DNA from: Bifidobacterium angulatum DSM 20098 = JCM 7096
GTDB lineage: Bacteria > Actinomycetota > Actinomycetes > Actinomycetales > Bifidobacteriaceae
Assembly: GCF_001025155.1 (NCBI RefSeq)
Contig: NZ_AP012322.1
Coordinates: forward strand, 930,001 to 994,000
Direction: 5' to 3'
Length of the DNA stretch: 64,000 nucleotides
Shown: positions 8,726-19,778 of the stretch, piece by piece
Layout: each line of letters starts with the position of its first letter
Numbering within the stretch: position 1 is the first letter of the stretch
The notes under the pieces: model-generated
Told to the model about the DNA's origin: nothing
Seen by the model: the letters and a program-made list of their open reading frames with translations, nothing else
Databases searched by the model: none
Program-made: the position numbers and the translations under genes

Positions 8726-11719
8726 ATGGCCAGATCAAACGGTGGTAGCCACGGCAGGAACGGTGAAGTCGTCGTTGAAAAAGTGATGACCAGCGACTCC
8801 TTTCTTTCCAGGGAGATAGCGAAGGCTCCGCTTGTGGAACGCAACGGCTGCCTTGTAGCGGATATCTCGCATATCCCCAATGATCTGAAGATCACCATTC
8901 AAGGCGCGCGAGAGCATAATCTCAAGAATGTGGATCTGTCCATTCCCCGGAACCGTATGGTGGTGTTCACCGGCTTGTCCGGCTCGGGGAAATCCTCGCT
9001 GGCGTTCGATACTTTGTTCGCCGAAGGGCAGCGCCGTTATGTCGAGTCGTTGTCGGCCTATGCACGCCAGTTCCTTGGCCAGATGGACAAGCCGGATGTC
9101 GATTTCATCGAAGGACTGTCGCCGGCGGTGTCCATCGATCAGAAGACCACCAATCGTAATCCGCGCTCCACGGTCGGCACCATCACCGAGATCTATGATT
9201 ATCTGCGATTGCTGTTCGCGCGTACCGGCGTACCGCATTGCCCCGAATGCGGTGAGCTGGTGCAGGCGCAGACCCCGCAGCAGATCGTGGATACCCTGCT
9301 TGCCAAGCCGGAACGCACACGATTCCAGATTCTTGCGCCCGTGGTCAAAGGTCGTAAGGGTGAATTTGTGGACATGCTCGAGCTGCTGCGTTCCGACGGC
9401 TACGCCCGTGCACTGATCGACGGCAAGATGTGCCAGCTGTCCGACGATATCAAACTTGCGAAGACCCGTAAGCACACCATCGAAGTCGTGGTGGACCGCC
9501 TGGTGGTCAAAGATGGTGTGCGCCAGCGGCTTACCGATTCCGTCGAAACCGCGTTGCGTCTCGCCAACGGCAGCATCGTCATCGACTACGTGGACGAGGA
9601 GGAAGGCAGTGCGGCGCGGCGGCAGCCATTCTCCGAACACCGTTGCTGCCCTAACGGCCATACGCTTGAACTGGACGAGATCGAGCCGCGCACGTTCTCC
9701 TTCAACGCACCGTATGGCGCCTGCCCGGTGTGCACCGGCCTTGGTTTCAAATTGGAGATCGATCCGGAACTCGTCATCGCCGACCCCGACAAGTCGTTGA
9801 ATGAGGGTGTCATCGAGCCGTGGTCGAATACCAAGATGACGTCCCAGTATTATCGGCATGTGCTTGAAGGCTTGGCTGAAGACATGGGCTTCTCCATGGA
9901 CACCCCGTGGAAGGATCTGCCGGAGAACGTACGGCATGACATCCTGTTCGGTCATGATTTCAAGGTCAACGTCTCCTATCGCAATCGTTGGGGGCGTCTG
10001 CGCGAATACTCCACCGGTTTTGAGGGAGTGGTACGCACATTGATGCGTCGCCATGAGGAAACCGATTCCGAGGCGATGAAGCAGTACTACGAGTCCTACA
10101 TGCGTGAGGTGCCGTGCCAGGAGTGCAAGGGGCGCAGACTCAAGCCCGAAGTGCTGGCCATCACCGTCGACGGGAAGTCCATTTTCGATGTGTGCGATAT
10201 GCCCGTGGTGCGGGAATTGGAATGGGTGCGTGGCCTGAAGCTCACCGGCTCCGCGGCGTTGATCGCGGGCGAGGTGCTCAAGGAGATCAAGGCGCGTCTT
10301 GGCTTCCTGAACGATGTCGGTCTTGATTATCTGACGCTGTCGCGTGCCGCAGCCACGCTGTCCGGCGGCGAAGCGCAGCGTATCCGTCTTGCCACGCAGA
10401 TCGGCTCCGGTCTGGTCGGCGTGATGTATGTGCTGGATGAACCGTCCATCGGATTGCATCAGCGTGATAACGAGCGTCTGATCGAGACGCTGCATCATCT
10501 GCGGGATCTCGGCAATACGCTTATCGTCGTCGAACATGATGAGGATACGATTCGTGAGGCCGATTGGCTGGTCGACATTGGACCGGGCGCCGGCGAACAT
10601 GGCGGTGAGGTCGTCTATTCCGGCCCTGCCAAGCAGTTGACGAGGGCCAAGCGATCGATTACCGGAGACTATATCGCCCATCGGCGTGAGATTGCGGTGC
10701 CGAAGCGTCGCCGTAAGGTGCGTAAGACCGCGCAGCTGCGCGTGGTCGGTGCACGCGAAAACAACTTGAAGAACATCAATGTCAATTTCCCGCTTGGTGT
10801 TTTCACCGTTGTCTCCGGCGTCTCCGGATCCGGCAAGTCGTCGCTGGTCAACACGATTCTGTACCCCGTTCTGGCCGACAGGCTCAACGGTGCGCGCATT
10901 GTACCGGGCAAGCATACGCGTGTGGAAGGCCTCGACCAGGTGAAGAAGGTCATCCACGTCGATCAGAACCCCATCGGGCGTACGCCTCGTTCGAATCCGG
11001 CCACATACACCGGCGTATGGGATAAGATCCGCGCCCTGTTCGCCAAAACGCCAGAGGCCCAGGTGCGTGGCTATGGCCCCGGCCGCTTCAGCTTCAATGT
11101 CAAGGGCGGGCGCTGCGAGGCCTGCCATGGCGATGGCACATTGAAGATCGAAATGAACTTCCTGCCCGACGTCTACGTGGAATGCGAAACCTGCCACGGC
11201 AAGCGCTATAACCGTGAGACCCTCGAAGTGACGTACAACGGCAAAACCGTTGCAGACATCCTCGACATGCCCATCGAGGAGGCCGCCGAGTTCTTCAAGG
11301 CGTACACCGGCATCTCGCGTTATCTGAACACGCTTGTGGATGTCGGGCTCGGCTATATTCGTCTCGGTCAGCCTGCCCCGACGCTTTCCGGCGGTGAATC
11401 GCAGCGCGTCAAGCTTGCCACCGAACTGCAGCGACGTTCCGATGGCAAAACCGTGTATATACTCGACGAACCGACCACCGGTCTGCACTTCGAAGACGTC
11501 AATAAGCTGCTCAAGGTATTGCAGGGACTGGTCGATAAGGGCAATACGGTTATCGTCATCGAGCACAACCTCGATGTGATCAAATCCGCCGACTGGGTGA
11601 TCGATCTTGGACCGGAAGGCGGCGACGGCGGCGGCACGGTCATTGCCGAGGGCACGCCTGAGCAGATTGCCCAGTGTGAGGGATCCTGGACCGGTAAGTT
11701 CCTGAAAACGATGCTATGA
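8726..11719 (+). CDS. uvrA: excinuclease ABC subunit A
   Basis: A 997-residue damage-recognition ATPase of nucleotide excision repair. It has two ABC modules: Walker [10 protein letters not shown] near residue 82 and GVSGSGKSS near 698. Cysteine pairs (CPECGE near 172, and CEACHGDG with CETCHGKR near 796-823) mark zinc modules, and [12 protein letters not shown] and [12 protein letters not shown] are the signatures. The product is about 50 residues longer at the N-terminus than the usual 940-950; GAGGAG six bases before the ATG at 8726 supports this long start. It overlaps uvrC by four bases (ATGA), so the two are translationally coupled. The SOS box at 8645 points to damage induction. Confidence 0.97.
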   Translation: MARSNGGSHGRNGEVVVEKVMTSDSFLSREIAKAPLVERNGCLVADISHIPNDLKITIQGAREHNLKNVDLSIPRNRMVVFTGLSGSGKSSLAFDTLFAEGQRRYVESLSAYARQFLGQMDKPDVDFIEGLSPAVSIDQKTTNRNPRSTVGTITEIYDYLRLLFARTGVPHCPECGELVQAQTPQQIVDTLLAKPERTRFQILAPVVKGRKGEFVDMLELLRSDGYARALIDGKMCQLSDDIKLAKTRKHTIEVVVDRLVVKDGVRQRLTDSVETALRLANGSIVIDYVDEEEGSAARRQPFSEHRCCPNGHTLELDEIEPRTFSFNAPYGACPVCTGLGFKLEIDPELVIADPDKSLNEGVIEPWSNTKMTSQYYRHVLEGLAEDMGFSMDTPWKDLPENVRHDILFGHDFKVNVSYRNRWGRLREYSTGFEGVVRTLMRRHEETDSEAMKQYYESYMREVPCQECKGRRLKPEVLAITVDGKSIFDVCDMPVVRELEWVRGLKLTGSAALIAGEVLKEIKARLGFLNDVGLDYLTLSRAAATLSGGEAQRIRLATQIGSGLVGVMYVLDEPSIGLHQRDNERLIETLHHLRDLGNTLIVVEHDEDTIREADWLVDIGPGAGEHGGEVVYSGPAKQLTRAKRSITGDYIAHRREIAVPKRRRKVRKTAQLRVVGARENNLKNINVNFPLGVFTVVSGVSGSGKSSLVNTILYPVLADRLNGARIVPGKHTRVEGLDQVKKVIHVDQNPIGRTPRSNPATYTGVWDKIRALFAKTPEAQVRGYGPGRFSFNVKGGRCEACHGDGTLKIEMNFLPDVYVECETCHGKRYNRETLEVTYNGKTVADILDMPIEEAAEFFKAYTGISRYLNTLVDVGLGYIRLGQPAPTLSGGESQRVKLATELQRRSDGKTVYILDEPTTGLHFEDVNKLLKVLQGLVDKGNTVIVIEHNLDVIKSADWVIDLGPEGGDGGGTVIAEGTPEQIAQCEGSWTGKFLKTML

Positions 11720-14022
11720 GTTCGATATTTGAGAAACACAGTCCCGACGAATGGCAAAAGACGGCCTCGGCCTTGCTGCATGAGCAGCGGAGTCAGCGCC
11801 CAGGAACCGAGGAAGGCAGGGGAGTGAATAGGAACGGTGCGCCCCTGCTGGGTGACACGCGTGATCTGTTCCGGCCGAAGACCTCCGATATTCCGGCCGA
11901 GCCGGGCGTCTATAAATGGCGCGATGGCGAAGGGCGTGTCATCTATGTCGGCAAGGCGAAGAACCTGCGCAATCGTCTGACCAATTATTTCCAGCCGCTG
12001 TATCAGCTGCATCCACGCACGCAGACCATGGTGCTTACCGCCCGCAGTTTGGAATGGACCGTGGTCGGTAGCGAGCTGGAATCGCTGACATTGGAATATA
12101 CGTGGATCAAGGAGTTCGATCCACGGTTCAATGTGCAGTTCAAGGATGATAAGACCTACCCGTATCTGGCGGTGTCCATCGGCCAGGATTATCCACGCGT
12201 ATGGGTGACGCGCAGTCGCAACCGCAGGGATAGCAGGTATTTCGGCCCGTATGCCAAGGTGTGGCCGATGCGGCATAGTCTTGACGCGCTGCTGCGCACC
12301 TTCCCTGTCCGCACCTGCAACAACAACGCGTTCCATAAGGCCGAGCTGACAAATCGTCCATGTCTGCTTGCATCCATCGGCAAATGCTCTGCGCCATGTG
12401 TCGGGCGTATCGGCAAGGCGGAGCATCGTCGCATGGTCGAGCAGCTGGTGGGGGTGATGACCGGGCGTATTGGCAAATCCTATATCGCGCAACTCACCCG
12501 CGACATGAAGTCGGCCAGTGCCGACCTGGAATTTGAGAAGGCCGCGCGTCTGCGCGACGAGATCCAGCTGTTGTCCACGGTGGTGCAAAGCAATGCCGTG
12601 GTGATGGACGATCAGGTCGACGCCGACGTATTCGGATTCGCCACCGATGAGCTTGAGGCATCCGCGCATGTCTTCTTCGTTCGTGCGGGTTCGATTCGCG
12701 GCGAGCGTAATTGGAGCGTCGAACGCGTCGAGGACATCGATGATGCCGATCTTATGGCCGATCTTATGGTGCGTGTGTATGCGGAGTCTGTCGGTGCTGA
12801 CGAATCGGGATTTTCCACTGTCGACGCCGGCACGCGTATCGTCACATCGCGAGATGCGCTGGCGCCTACGCAGACGGTTACCGCTACGGATGCCGTATCC
12901 CGTGCGCAGGCAACACGCGAACGGAACCAGCGGCAGGAACAGACGGGGCGTGCCGATCTGCTGGCGCCGGTGGCTCCCGTGCCACGTGAGGTCATCGTTC
13001 CCATTGAACCGAATCGGCGCGAGGAGATCGAACAGTGGCTGACGGACTTGCGTGGGGGAACGGTATCGATACGTGTCGCCGTGCGCGGTGATAAGAAACA
13101 GCTCATGGATCGTGCGAACGAGAACGCCTCACAGGCGTTGCAGCGTGCGAAGATGAGTCGTGTCAGCGATATGGGCGCCCGCACACGCGCCATGAACGAG
13201 GTGGCGGAGGCCTTGGGTTTGGAGGAGGCGCCGCTGCGTATCGAGTGCTACGACATCTCGAACACGGTGGGCGGTGCATTCCAGGTTGCCTCCATGGTGG
13301 TGTTCGAGGACGCGGTCGCGAAGAAAAGCGAATATCGGCGTTTCGCCATACGAGGCGATGACGGCAAGGGTGCGCTCGATGATCTTTCCGCATTGTATGA
13401 GACTCTGACCCGACGATTCCGCCACGGCAATATCGCAGGCGATTCGGGGGAAAGCATGGAGGCGGAGCGTGCGGTTGCCGGCGCTACCGGTGGCACGAAG
13501 GCCGGGCAAGACGGTCTGGATGATGAAGCGGAGGTCGTGCGACAGAATCCGGATCGGCGTCATTTCGCCTATAAGCCGAATCTTGTGGTGGTCGATGGCG
13601 GCAAGCCGCAGGCCATGGCCGCGGCGAAGGCCCTTAAGGATTGTGGGGTCACGGATGTCGCGGTCTGCGGACTGGCCAAGCGTCTCGAAGAGGTCTGGGT
13701 CCCCGACGATGACTATCCGATTATTCTCAAGCGTCAGTCCGAGGGAATGTATCTTCTGCAGCGCGTACGTGACGAGTCACACCGATTCGCCATCACCTAT
13801 CATCGTCAGATGAGAAGGAAGGGCTCGCTGCGCAGTGCGCTTGACGGCATCCCCGGTATCGGCGAGCAGTATCAGAAACGTCTGCTTGCGCAGTTCGGTT
13901 CCGTCAAGGCCATGCGTTCGGCCAGCGTCGAGGATTTCGAAGCGGTCAGGGGCATCGGACATGCCAAGGCGCAGGCGTTGTATGATGCTCTGCATGCCGG
14001 TGAATCGGCTGATGATCGCTGA
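11716..14022 (+). CDS. uvrC: excinuclease ABC subunit C
   Basis: A 768-residue dual-incision nuclease. The GIY-YIG domain (about residues 57-135) cuts 3' of the lesion. The UVR helix pair ([16 protein letters not shown] near 270) binds UvrB. The RNase H-like domain ([19 protein letters not shown] near 509, VVVDGGKPQ near 625) cuts 5', and paired HhH motifs near 712-760 bind DNA. It is longer than the typical 610 residues because of low-complexity insertions near 380-400 and 575-605. It starts inside the uvrA stop region (ATGA overlap) with no separate ribosome site. Confidence 0.97.
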   Translation: MSSIFEKHSPDEWQKTASALLHEQRSQRPGTEEGRGVNRNGAPLLGDTRDLFRPKTSDIPAEPGVYKWRDGEGRVIYVGKAKNLRNRLTNYFQPLYQLHPRTQTMVLTARSLEWTVVGSELESLTLEYTWIKEFDPRFNVQFKDDKTYPYLAVSIGQDYPRVWVTRSRNRRDSRYFGPYAKVWPMRHSLDALLRTFPVRTCNNNAFHKAELTNRPCLLASIGKCSAPCVGRIGKAEHRRMVEQLVGVMTGRIGKSYIAQLTRDMKSASADLEFEKAARLRDEIQLLSTVVQSNAVVMDDQVDADVFGFATDELEASAHVFFVRAGSIRGERNWSVERVEDIDDADLMADLMVRVYAESVGADESGFSTVDAGTRIVTSRDALAPTQTVTATDAVSRAQATRERNQRQEQTGRADLLAPVAPVPREVIVPIEPNRREEIEQWLTDLRGGTVSIRVAVRGDKKQLMDRANENASQALQRAKMSRVSDMGARTRAMNEVAEALGLEEAPLRIECYDISNTVGGAFQVASMVVFEDAVAKKSEYRRFAIRGDDGKGALDDLSALYETLTRRFRHGNIAGDSGESMEAERAVAGATGGTKAGQDGLDDEAEVVRQNPDRRHFAYKPNLVVVDGGKPQAMAAAKALKDCGVTDVAVCGLAKRLEEVWVPDDDYPIILKRQSEGMYLLQRVRDESHRFAITYHRQMRRKGSLRSALDGIPGIGEQYQKRLLAQFGSVKAMRSASVEDFEAVRGIGHAKAQALYDALHAGESADDR

Positions 14023-14092
14023 GGGGCGAACGGCGGCACGGTATGGGCGTGTGGTGACGCTACCATGGAGGCAGAGAGAAGGAGATAAGGGT

Positions 14093-15040
14093 ATGACCAT
14101 TATCAACCATCGCTGTGCCGTACTGGGCAAGCCCATCGCGCATTCGTTGTCGCCGGTGCTGCATAATGCGGCGTACCGTGCTATGGGTCTTGACGATTGG
14201 CATTACGGCAAATACGAGGTGGGCGAAGGCGATCTCGAGGGGTTTCTGCGGTCTCTTGATCCCCAGTGGGCCGGGTTGAGCCTGACCATGCCGTTGAAAA
14301 AGACGATTCAGCCGTATGGGGAACCGTCGAACATGTGGGCGAAGGAGCTCAATGTCGCCAATACCGTCGTGTTCGACTGGGCAGCCCCGCATCCCTCAGG
14401 TATTTCCGGTATTCCGGCGATCAGGCTGTACAACACCGATGTGCTGGGCATCCAACTTGCCTTCGAGCACGCCTATGGGGTTCGTGGGGTTGTCATCCCA
14501 GGCGATCGATCGAGAGAGGCCGTCATTATCGGCAACGGCAACACGGCGACCTCGGCGCTGGCCGCCTGCACGATGATGCCGGATATCGGCCATGTGACGG
14601 TCATGGCCCGCCATCCGGGCAAGAATCCCGATCTCGAACCGTTGGCGCGCAAATTCCTGCCGGGCGAGCACCCCATCGATATCGTCGGCATGGACGATGC
14701 CGTTGGCGTGCTGAGCAAGGCGGATGTCGTCATCAACACCATTCCCGGTCATGCGGCCGACGGCATCGCCCAGGAACTGTCTGATGCCGTCTCGTCCGTG
14801 ACGGGAACATTGCTGGATGTCGTGTATGATCCGCGTCCCACCGATCTGATGAAAGCCTGGAAGGGGCACGGCGGTGCGATCATAGGCGGTGAGGAGATGC
14901 TGCTGTACCAGGCCATGATCCAGGTGTGGCTGATGACCGGCGTATGGGATGGTGACCCGCCGAGTGAGGCAATGGATGATTCGAAACGTGACAGTGCGCT
15001 GGAATCGGCCATGCGCAAAGCGCTAGAGGAGGCGTTGTGA
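14093..15040 (+). CDS. aroE: shikimate dehydrogenase family protein
   Basis: A 315-residue protein matching shikimate dehydrogenases: LGKPIAHSLSPVLHNAAYRA near the N-terminus binds shikimate, LTMPLKK carries the catalytic lysine, and IIGNGNTATSALAA near residue 145 replaces the usual GAGGA nucleotide loop. It would reduce 3-dehydroshikimate with NADPH. The altered loop and the insertion between uvrC and rapZ suggest it could be an accessory AroE paralogue. The start at 14093 follows AGAAGGAG; a longer frame overlapping uvrC was rejected. Its stop overlaps the rapZ start. Confidence 0.85.
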   Translation: MTIINHRCAVLGKPIAHSLSPVLHNAAYRAMGLDDWHYGKYEVGEGDLEGFLRSLDPQWAGLSLTMPLKKTIQPYGEPSNMWAKELNVANTVVFDWAAPHPSGISGIPAIRLYNTDVLGIQLAFEHAYGVRGVVIPGDRSREAVIIGNGNTATSALAACTMMPDIGHVTVMARHPGKNPDLEPLARKFLPGEHPIDIVGMDDAVGVLSKADVVINTIPGHAADGIAQELSDAVSSVTGTLLDVVYDPRPTDLMKAWKGHGGAIIGGEEMLLYQAMIQVWLMTGVWDGDPPSEAMDDSKRDSALESAMRKALEEAL

Positions 15041-15996
15041 TGAACGATGGGTTCACGAATGCGATGCAGCCAACCATCAGCGAGGCGAATCTGCCTGCGC
15101 CGGCCAGCACATTCGAAGTGCTGCTTATCACAGGCATGTCGGGGGCTGGGCGTTCCCATGCGGCGGATTGTCTGGAGGATATGGGCTGGTATGTGGTCGA
15201 TAACCTGCCGCCCAAGCTGTTGGTGCCGCTTGTCGACATGATGACCAATGCGGCCGGGCCTTCGACGAAGGTCTCCGATAACGCCGCCGTCCACAAGTTG
15301 GCTGCCGTGATCGATGTGCGTTCCCGCGCCTACTTTGACGATCTGAACGAAGTGCTCAGCCATCTCGACGATCTCGGCGTCCGCACGCGGATCCTGTTCC
15401 TTGATGCCAATGACGATGTGCTGGTGACCCGATACGAGAAGGTGAGGCGTCCGCATCCGCTGCAGCACGGCAATAGCCTTATCGACGGCATCAAGGAGGA
15501 ACGCCAGCTGCTGCAAGGGCTTAAAGAACATGCCGATATGACCATCGACACCTCTCGGTTGAATATCCATCAGCTGTCTACGAAACTGTACGAGGCGATG
15601 GTTGGCTCGGGGCCGTCGACGGTGTCCGTTCATATCTTCAGCTTCGGCTTCAAATACGGAACTCCCACGGATGCCGATTTCGTTGCGGATGTGCGGTTCC
15701 TGCCCAACCCGTACTGGGTGCCGAGCCTACGTGAGTTGAATGGACAGGATAAGGCGGTGTCCGATTACGTGCTGTCCAGCAGTGGGGCGATGGAATTCCT
15801 TGATGCGTACGAGAAGGCGCTGATGATCGCCATCGACGGCTACGCGAAGGAAGACAAGCATTTTGTGACCATTGCGGTCGGGTGCACCGGCGGGCAGCAC
15901 AGATCCGTGGCAATGAGCGAGGCGTTGGCGAAACGGTTGCGTGCCCATGGGCTTGAGGTCAGTGTTTCCGCGCGTGAGCTGCGTCGCCGCCGTTGA
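15040..15996 (+). CDS. rapZ: RapZ/YvcJ family nucleotide-binding protein
   Basis: A 318-residue P-loop protein (GMSGAGRS, residues 32-39) with the conserved C-terminal GCTGGQHRS near 281. In proteobacteria RapZ adapts RNase E to GlmZ to control amino-sugar synthesis; in Gram-positives YvcJ binds and hydrolyses GTP. The ATG at 15040 follows AGAGGAGG at seven bases and overlaps the aroE stop by one base; a GTG at 15037 is an alternative. Most Gram-positives place yvcK between rapZ and whiA; here it is absent. Confidence 0.93.
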   Translation: MNDGFTNAMQPTISEANLPAPASTFEVLLITGMSGAGRSHAADCLEDMGWYVVDNLPPKLLVPLVDMMTNAAGPSTKVSDNAAVHKLAAVIDVRSRAYFDDLNEVLSHLDDLGVRTRILFLDANDDVLVTRYEKVRRPHPLQHGNSLIDGIKEERQLLQGLKEHADMTIDTSRLNIHQLSTKLYEAMVGSGPSTVSVHIFSFGFKYGTPTDADFVADVRFLPNPYWVPSLRELNGQDKAVSDYVLSSSGAMEFLDAYEKALMIAIDGYAKEDKHFVTIAVGCTGGQHRSVAMSEALAKRLRAHGLEVSVSARELRRRR

Positions 15997-16090
15997 CGGT
16001 CTCATCGCGCATTGGCAATAATGCTCACATGGCGAGACGAGTGGTTTTAAAATAGCGAAATCTGAGAGAGTCTTGTCCAAGTAGGTCGGT

Positions 16091-16121
16091 ATCACAGAAC
16101 TTCGGTGAAGTCGTGTGTGAT
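16091..16121 (+). promoter_or_regulatory. dyad-symmetric leader element upstream of whiA
   Basis: ATCACA at 16091-16096 and TGTGAT at 16116-16121 enclose a smaller perfect hairpin (ACTTC, GGT, GAAGT). The element lies in the 180-bp gap before whiA. It may be an operator or a structured 5' leader; I cannot decide which. Confidence 0.3.
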
Positions 16122-16176
16122 TCCCGCGACAGGTCTGCATAGAGCAATGGAACAGAAGAATTGAGGAGGTCTGCTC

Positions 16177-17124
16177 TTGGCGTTTATCGATGATGTGAAG
16201 AGCGAGCTTGCTGAGCTGGAAGATGAGAAGGTGGACGCCCGTAAGGCGCAGGTCACTACTATGATTCGCTTCGCAGGCGGCTTTATGAATAACGCCCAGA
16301 AGCAGATCGTCATGCTTGCCACGTTTGATTCTCTGATTGCGGCTCAGTGGTTGAAGAACAACATCGAAGAGCTGTACAACCTTGAGGCGCATCTTGCCAC
16401 GTCCACGCGCACCACGCCTAAGGGGACGCATCAGTACCATGTCGTCAAGGTCGAGCGCGGAGCGGTGAACCTTGCTGTCGCCACCGGTCTTATCGACCGC
16501 AACAGGGCCGTCCGCGGACTGCCGGCAAAAATCGTGCAGGGTAAGATCGCCCAGGTGCGTGCCGCATGGCGTGGTGCCTTCATGGCCAGAGGAATCCTCT
16601 CCGATCTCGGCAAGAATCCCTATATGGAGATCATCTGCCCCAGCAATGAGGCGGCTATGGCGTTGGCCGGCTTGGCTCGGCGTCTCGGCATCACCGCGAA
16701 ACCGCGTCAGCTCAGCAAATCCTTCCGTGTGACGCTCACCGACCCGGATTCCATCGAGCGTATGCTCAATTCCATGGGCGCAGTGCATTCGTCCCGTGAC
16801 TGGACCGGAAAACGATCCGATGGCGAAACCCGTTCCAAGGCCAATCGACTGGCCAATTTCGATGATGCGAATATGCGCCGAAGCGCCAAGGCCGCAGCCG
16901 AGGCGTGCGACAAGGTTCGTCAGGCCTTCGACATGTTCGAGAAGAATGGCATCGATGTACCGGAGAACCTGCGCGTGGCCGGTAAGCTTCGTCTTGAGCA
17001 TGGCGATGCCAGCCTTGAAGAGCTGGGGCGTCTTGCCGAACCCCCGATTTCCAAGGACGCCATCGCCGGCCGTATCCGTCGTCTGCTTCAGCTGGCGGAA
17101 AAGACATCCCGTTCGCTTTCCTGA
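16177..17124 (+). CDS. whiA: sporulation/cell-division regulator WhiA
   Basis: A 315-residue protein with the N-terminal degenerate LAGLIDADG homing-endonuclease fold (about 1-200) and a C-terminal helix-turn-helix ([18 protein letters not shown]). In streptomycetes WhiA activates sporulation septation; in non-sporulating Gram-positives it influences division and chromosome segregation. The TTG start at 16177 is chosen because GAGGAGG lies seven bases upstream and the family begins at this residue. It follows rapZ and precedes pgk, as in many Gram-positives. Confidence 0.95.
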   Translation: MAFIDDVKSELAELEDEKVDARKAQVTTMIRFAGGFMNNAQKQIVMLATFDSLIAAQWLKNNIEELYNLEAHLATSTRTTPKGTHQYHVVKVERGAVNLAVATGLIDRNRAVRGLPAKIVQGKIAQVRAAWRGAFMARGILSDLGKNPYMEIICPSNEAAMALAGLARRLGITAKPRQLSKSFRVTLTDPDSIERMLNSMGAVHSSRDWTGKRSDGETRSKANRLANFDDANMRRSAKAAAEACDKVRQAFDMFEKNGIDVPENLRVAGKLRLEHGDASLEELGRLAEPPISKDAIAGRIRRLLQLAEKTSRSLS

Positions 17125-17161
17125 ACGGTTCAGAAAAATTTTGAGGTAAATCCTCTGTTTC

Positions 17162-17184
17162 AGGCCCACCCGAGTGGTGGGTCT
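17162..17184 (+). terminator. terminator after whiA
   Basis: AGGCCCACC pairs with GGTGGGTCT (one G-T pair) around a five-base loop, 37 bases after the whiA stop and followed by TGTTGTATT. It separates whiA from pgk. Confidence 0.5.
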
Positions 17185-17249
17185 GTTGTATTATGCGAAG
17201 TGGTAAGAACTCGCCGCTTTCCGCGTTACGCGGTTAGGAAAGGATACAC

Positions 17250-18455
17250 ATGAAGACACTCAAGGATCTTGGAGATCTCAAGGGCAAGCGCGTTCTGGTT
17301 CGCGCTGATTTCAACGTCCCGCTGGACGGCACCACCATCACCGACGACGGTCGCATCAAGGCCGCTCTGCCGACCATCAAGGCCCTGCGCGAAGAAGGCG
17401 CCAAGGTCATCCTGATGGCTCACCTCGGCCGTCCGAAGGGCAAGGTCGTTCCGGAGCTGTCCCTGGCTCCGGTTGCCGCTCGCCTTGGCGAACTGCTTGG
17501 CGTTGAGGTTCCGCTGGCAGCCGACACCTATGGTGAGGATGCACAGGCCAAGGTCGCCGCAATGAACGACGGTGACGTTGTGCTGCTGCAGAATGTGCGC
17601 TTCAACCCGGAGGAGACCAGCAAGGATCCGGAAGAGCGCGCCGCATACGCCAAGAAGATCGCCGCTCTCGGCGAGGCTTTCGTGTCCGATGGCTTCGGTG
17701 TCGTGCACCGTGCCCAGGGCTCCAACTACGATGTGGCCGCTGATCTGCCGGCCGCCGCTGGCCTGCTGGTCGAGAAGGAAGTCAAGGCTCTGTCCCGCGC
17801 CACCGAGAACCCGGAACGCCCGCTGACCGTTGTGCTTGGCGGTTCCAAGGTCTCCGACAAGCTCGGCGTGATCGACAACCTGCTGGACAAGGCCAATCGT
17901 CTGGTCATCGGCGGCGGCATGGCCTACACCTTCCTCAAGGCCAAGGGCTATGAGGTCGGTACTTCCCTGCTGGAAGAGGATCAGATCGAAACCGTCAAGG
18001 GCTACATGGAGCGCGCCGAGAAGAACGGCGTTGAGCTTGTACTGCCGACCGATGTCGTGCTGAACCCGGTCTTCCCGAAGTCCGACGAGGACATCGCTCC
18101 GGAAGTCGTGGCAGCCGACGCCATTCCGGCCGACAAGATGGGTCTGGACATCGGCCCGGAGTCTCAGAAGCTGTTCCACGACAAGATCGTCGATTCCAAG
18201 ACCGTCGTGTGGAACGGCCCGATGGGCGTGTTCGAGGTCCCGACCTTCGCCGAAGGCACCAAGGCCGTGGCACAGGGCCTGGTCGACGCTACTGCCGCCG
18301 GCGCATTCACCATTGTCGGTGGCGGCGATTCCGCTTCCGCAGTGCGCAACCTCGGCTTCCCCGAGGACGGCTTCTCCCACATCTCCACTGGTGGCGGCGC
18401 TTCCCTCGAGTTCCTTGAAGGCAAGGAACTGCCTGGTCTGAAGGTGCTCGACTGA
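17250..18455 (+). CDS. pgk: phosphoglycerate kinase
   Basis: A 401-residue glycolytic enzyme that makes ATP from 1,3-bisphosphoglycerate. Conserved motifs include [10 protein letters not shown] near residue 18, [10 protein letters not shown] near 54, [11 protein letters not shown] near 214 and the [11 protein letters not shown] nucleotide loop near 353. Codons are strongly biased to C-ending forms, as expected for a highly expressed gene. GGAAAGGA precedes the ATG. The gap gene that often precedes pgk is not in this block. Confidence 0.98.
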   Translation: MKTLKDLGDLKGKRVLVRADFNVPLDGTTITDDGRIKAALPTIKALREEGAKVILMAHLGRPKGKVVPELSLAPVAARLGELLGVEVPLAADTYGEDAQAKVAAMNDGDVVLLQNVRFNPEETSKDPEERAAYAKKIAALGEAFVSDGFGVVHRAQGSNYDVAADLPAAAGLLVEKEVKALSRATENPERPLTVVLGGSKVSDKLGVIDNLLDKANRLVIGGGMAYTFLKAKGYEVGTSLLEEDQIETVKGYMERAEKNGVELVLPTDVVLNPVFPKSDEDIAPEVVAADAIPADKMGLDIGPESQKLFHDKIVDSKTVVWNGPMGVFEVPTFAEGTKAVAQGLVDATAAGAFTIVGGGDSASAVRNLGFPEDGFSHISTGGGASLEFLEGKELPGLKVLD

Positions 18456-18492
18456 GAGAACGGTTCTTTCTGGAACCATTGATGTGATTGGT

Positions 18493-18524
18493 TGAGGGGC
18501 GGCTCTGTGAGGAACTGCCCCTCA
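18493..18524 (+). terminator. hairpin between pgk and tpiA
   Basis: TGAGGGGC (18493-18500) pairs with GCCCCTCA (18517-18524) across a 16-base loop, followed by CCCTTTA. It may terminate or attenuate pgk transcription and so lower tpiA expression. Confidence 0.45.
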
Positions 18525-18549
18525 CCCTTTACGATAAGGAGTCGTGCTT

Positions 18550-19344
18550 ATGGTAGCGAAGCGCAAGCCGCTGGTGGCAGGCAACTGGAAGATGAATTTC
18601 GATCATCTCGAAGCCACATATTTTGTACAGAAGCTTGCCTGGCTGCTGAGAGATGCGCGATTCAACTATAGGCGTTGCGAGGTCGCGTTATTCCCGTCGT
18701 TCACTTCGCTGCGCAGCGTTCAAGTGCTTGTCGAAGCCGACAAGCTGCATATCAAATATGGCGCCCAAGCGGTTTCCGTGACGAATCAGGGTGCCTTCAC
18801 CGGCGATATCTCGGCTGACATGCTCGCCCACCTCGGATGCACATATGTGATTATCGGCCATTCCGAGCGGAGAAAATACCATCCTGAGGATGATGCCAAT
18901 ATCGTCGATCAGGTACGTGCGGTACTGGCTGCGGGGATGCGTCCGATTCTGTGCGTGGGGGAGAGCTTCGAGGAGCGTCGTCAGGGCATTGAGCTTGATT
19001 TCGCGGTCGGTCAGGTGCGTGACGTTACCCGTGATCTGAACGAGGACGAGGCTGCCAAACTGATCGTCGCCTACGAGCCGGTGTGGGCTATCGGCACCGG
19101 CATGGTCGCTACGCCGGATTCCGCACAGGATGCCGCACAGGCGATCCGTGCCGATCTCAAAGAGACGTTCCAGTCGAAGGTAGCCGATAGCGTACGTATT
19201 CTTTATGGCGGTTCGGTGACTTCGAAAAACGCCGCGGAACTCATCGCGGAGCCTGACGTGGATGGCTTCCTGGTGGGCGGGGCTTCGCTTGACGCAAATG
19301 AATTCGCCAAGATATGCCGTATCGCAGACGGGTCGAACGCGTAA
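18550..19344 (+). CDS. tpiA: triosephosphate isomerase
   Basis: A 264-residue TIM-barrel enzyme interconverting dihydroxyacetone phosphate and glyceraldehyde 3-phosphate. GNWKMN carries the catalytic lysine, IIGHSERR the histidine, VAYEPVWAIGTG the glutamate and flexible lid, and LYGGSV the phosphate loop. The ATG at 18550 follows AAGGAG at eight bases; a GTG six bases earlier is too close. Codon bias is weaker than in pgk. Confidence 0.97.
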   Translation: MVAKRKPLVAGNWKMNFDHLEATYFVQKLAWLLRDARFNYRRCEVALFPSFTSLRSVQVLVEADKLHIKYGAQAVSVTNQGAFTGDISADMLAHLGCTYVIIGHSERRKYHPEDDANIVDQVRAVLAAGMRPILCVGESFEERRQGIELDFAVGQVRDVTRDLNEDEAAKLIVAYEPVWAIGTGMVATPDSAQDAAQAIRADLKETFQSKVADSVRILYGGSVTSKNAAELIAEPDVDGFLVGGASLDANEFAKICRIADGSNA

Positions 19345-19442
19345 GACCGTTCGTTCCCACCATGTAAACCGCAATATGGTCTTCTCAAGACGTTGCGCTA
19401 TGCTATAGCACAGTTGTATTGAAACCCGGAGGTAATTGACTC

Positions 19443-19691
19443 GTGACTGCTGTCAAGATCGCACTTGAGATTGTTGTTGTGCTGCTCAGCTGCTTGCTGA
19501 CGCTGCTTATTCTTATGCATAAGGGCAAGGGCGGCGGCCTCTCCGACATGTTCGGCGGTGGTCTTACTCAGAACGCGGGTACTTCCGGCGTGGCAGAGAA
19601 GAATCTGAATCGTTGGACGGTTATTATTGCGCTGCTCTGGGTCGCGATCATCATCGCTCTTGGATTGCTGAGCAAGTTCGGTCTTATCTGA
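19443..19691 (+). CDS. secG: preprotein translocase subunit SecG
   Basis: An 82-residue protein with two membrane helices (about residues 5-25 and 58-78) separated by a Gly-rich loop (GKGGGLSDMFGGG), the standard SecG layout. It assists SecYE-SecA protein export. The GTG start follows GGAGGT. The position after tpiA is conserved across Gram-positives. Confidence 0.92.
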   Translation: MTAVKIALEIVVVLLSCLLTLLILMHKGKGGGLSDMFGGGLTQNAGTSGVAEKNLNRWTVIIALLWVAIIIALGLLSKFGLI

Positions 19692-19778
19692 GTCATCCGT
19701 GTGCGGCGTCGGTTCATGGTGAATACCATGGGCCGGCGTTTTTGTTTATCCTTGATTTTTTGGGAAAGGGACATCACG

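Noticed and set aside
8735..11566. 943-codon open frame on the minus strand
   Set aside because: It lies entirely antisense to uvrA, encodes no recognisable motif and has the low-complexity look of a codon-bias shadow; uvrA has all its domains.
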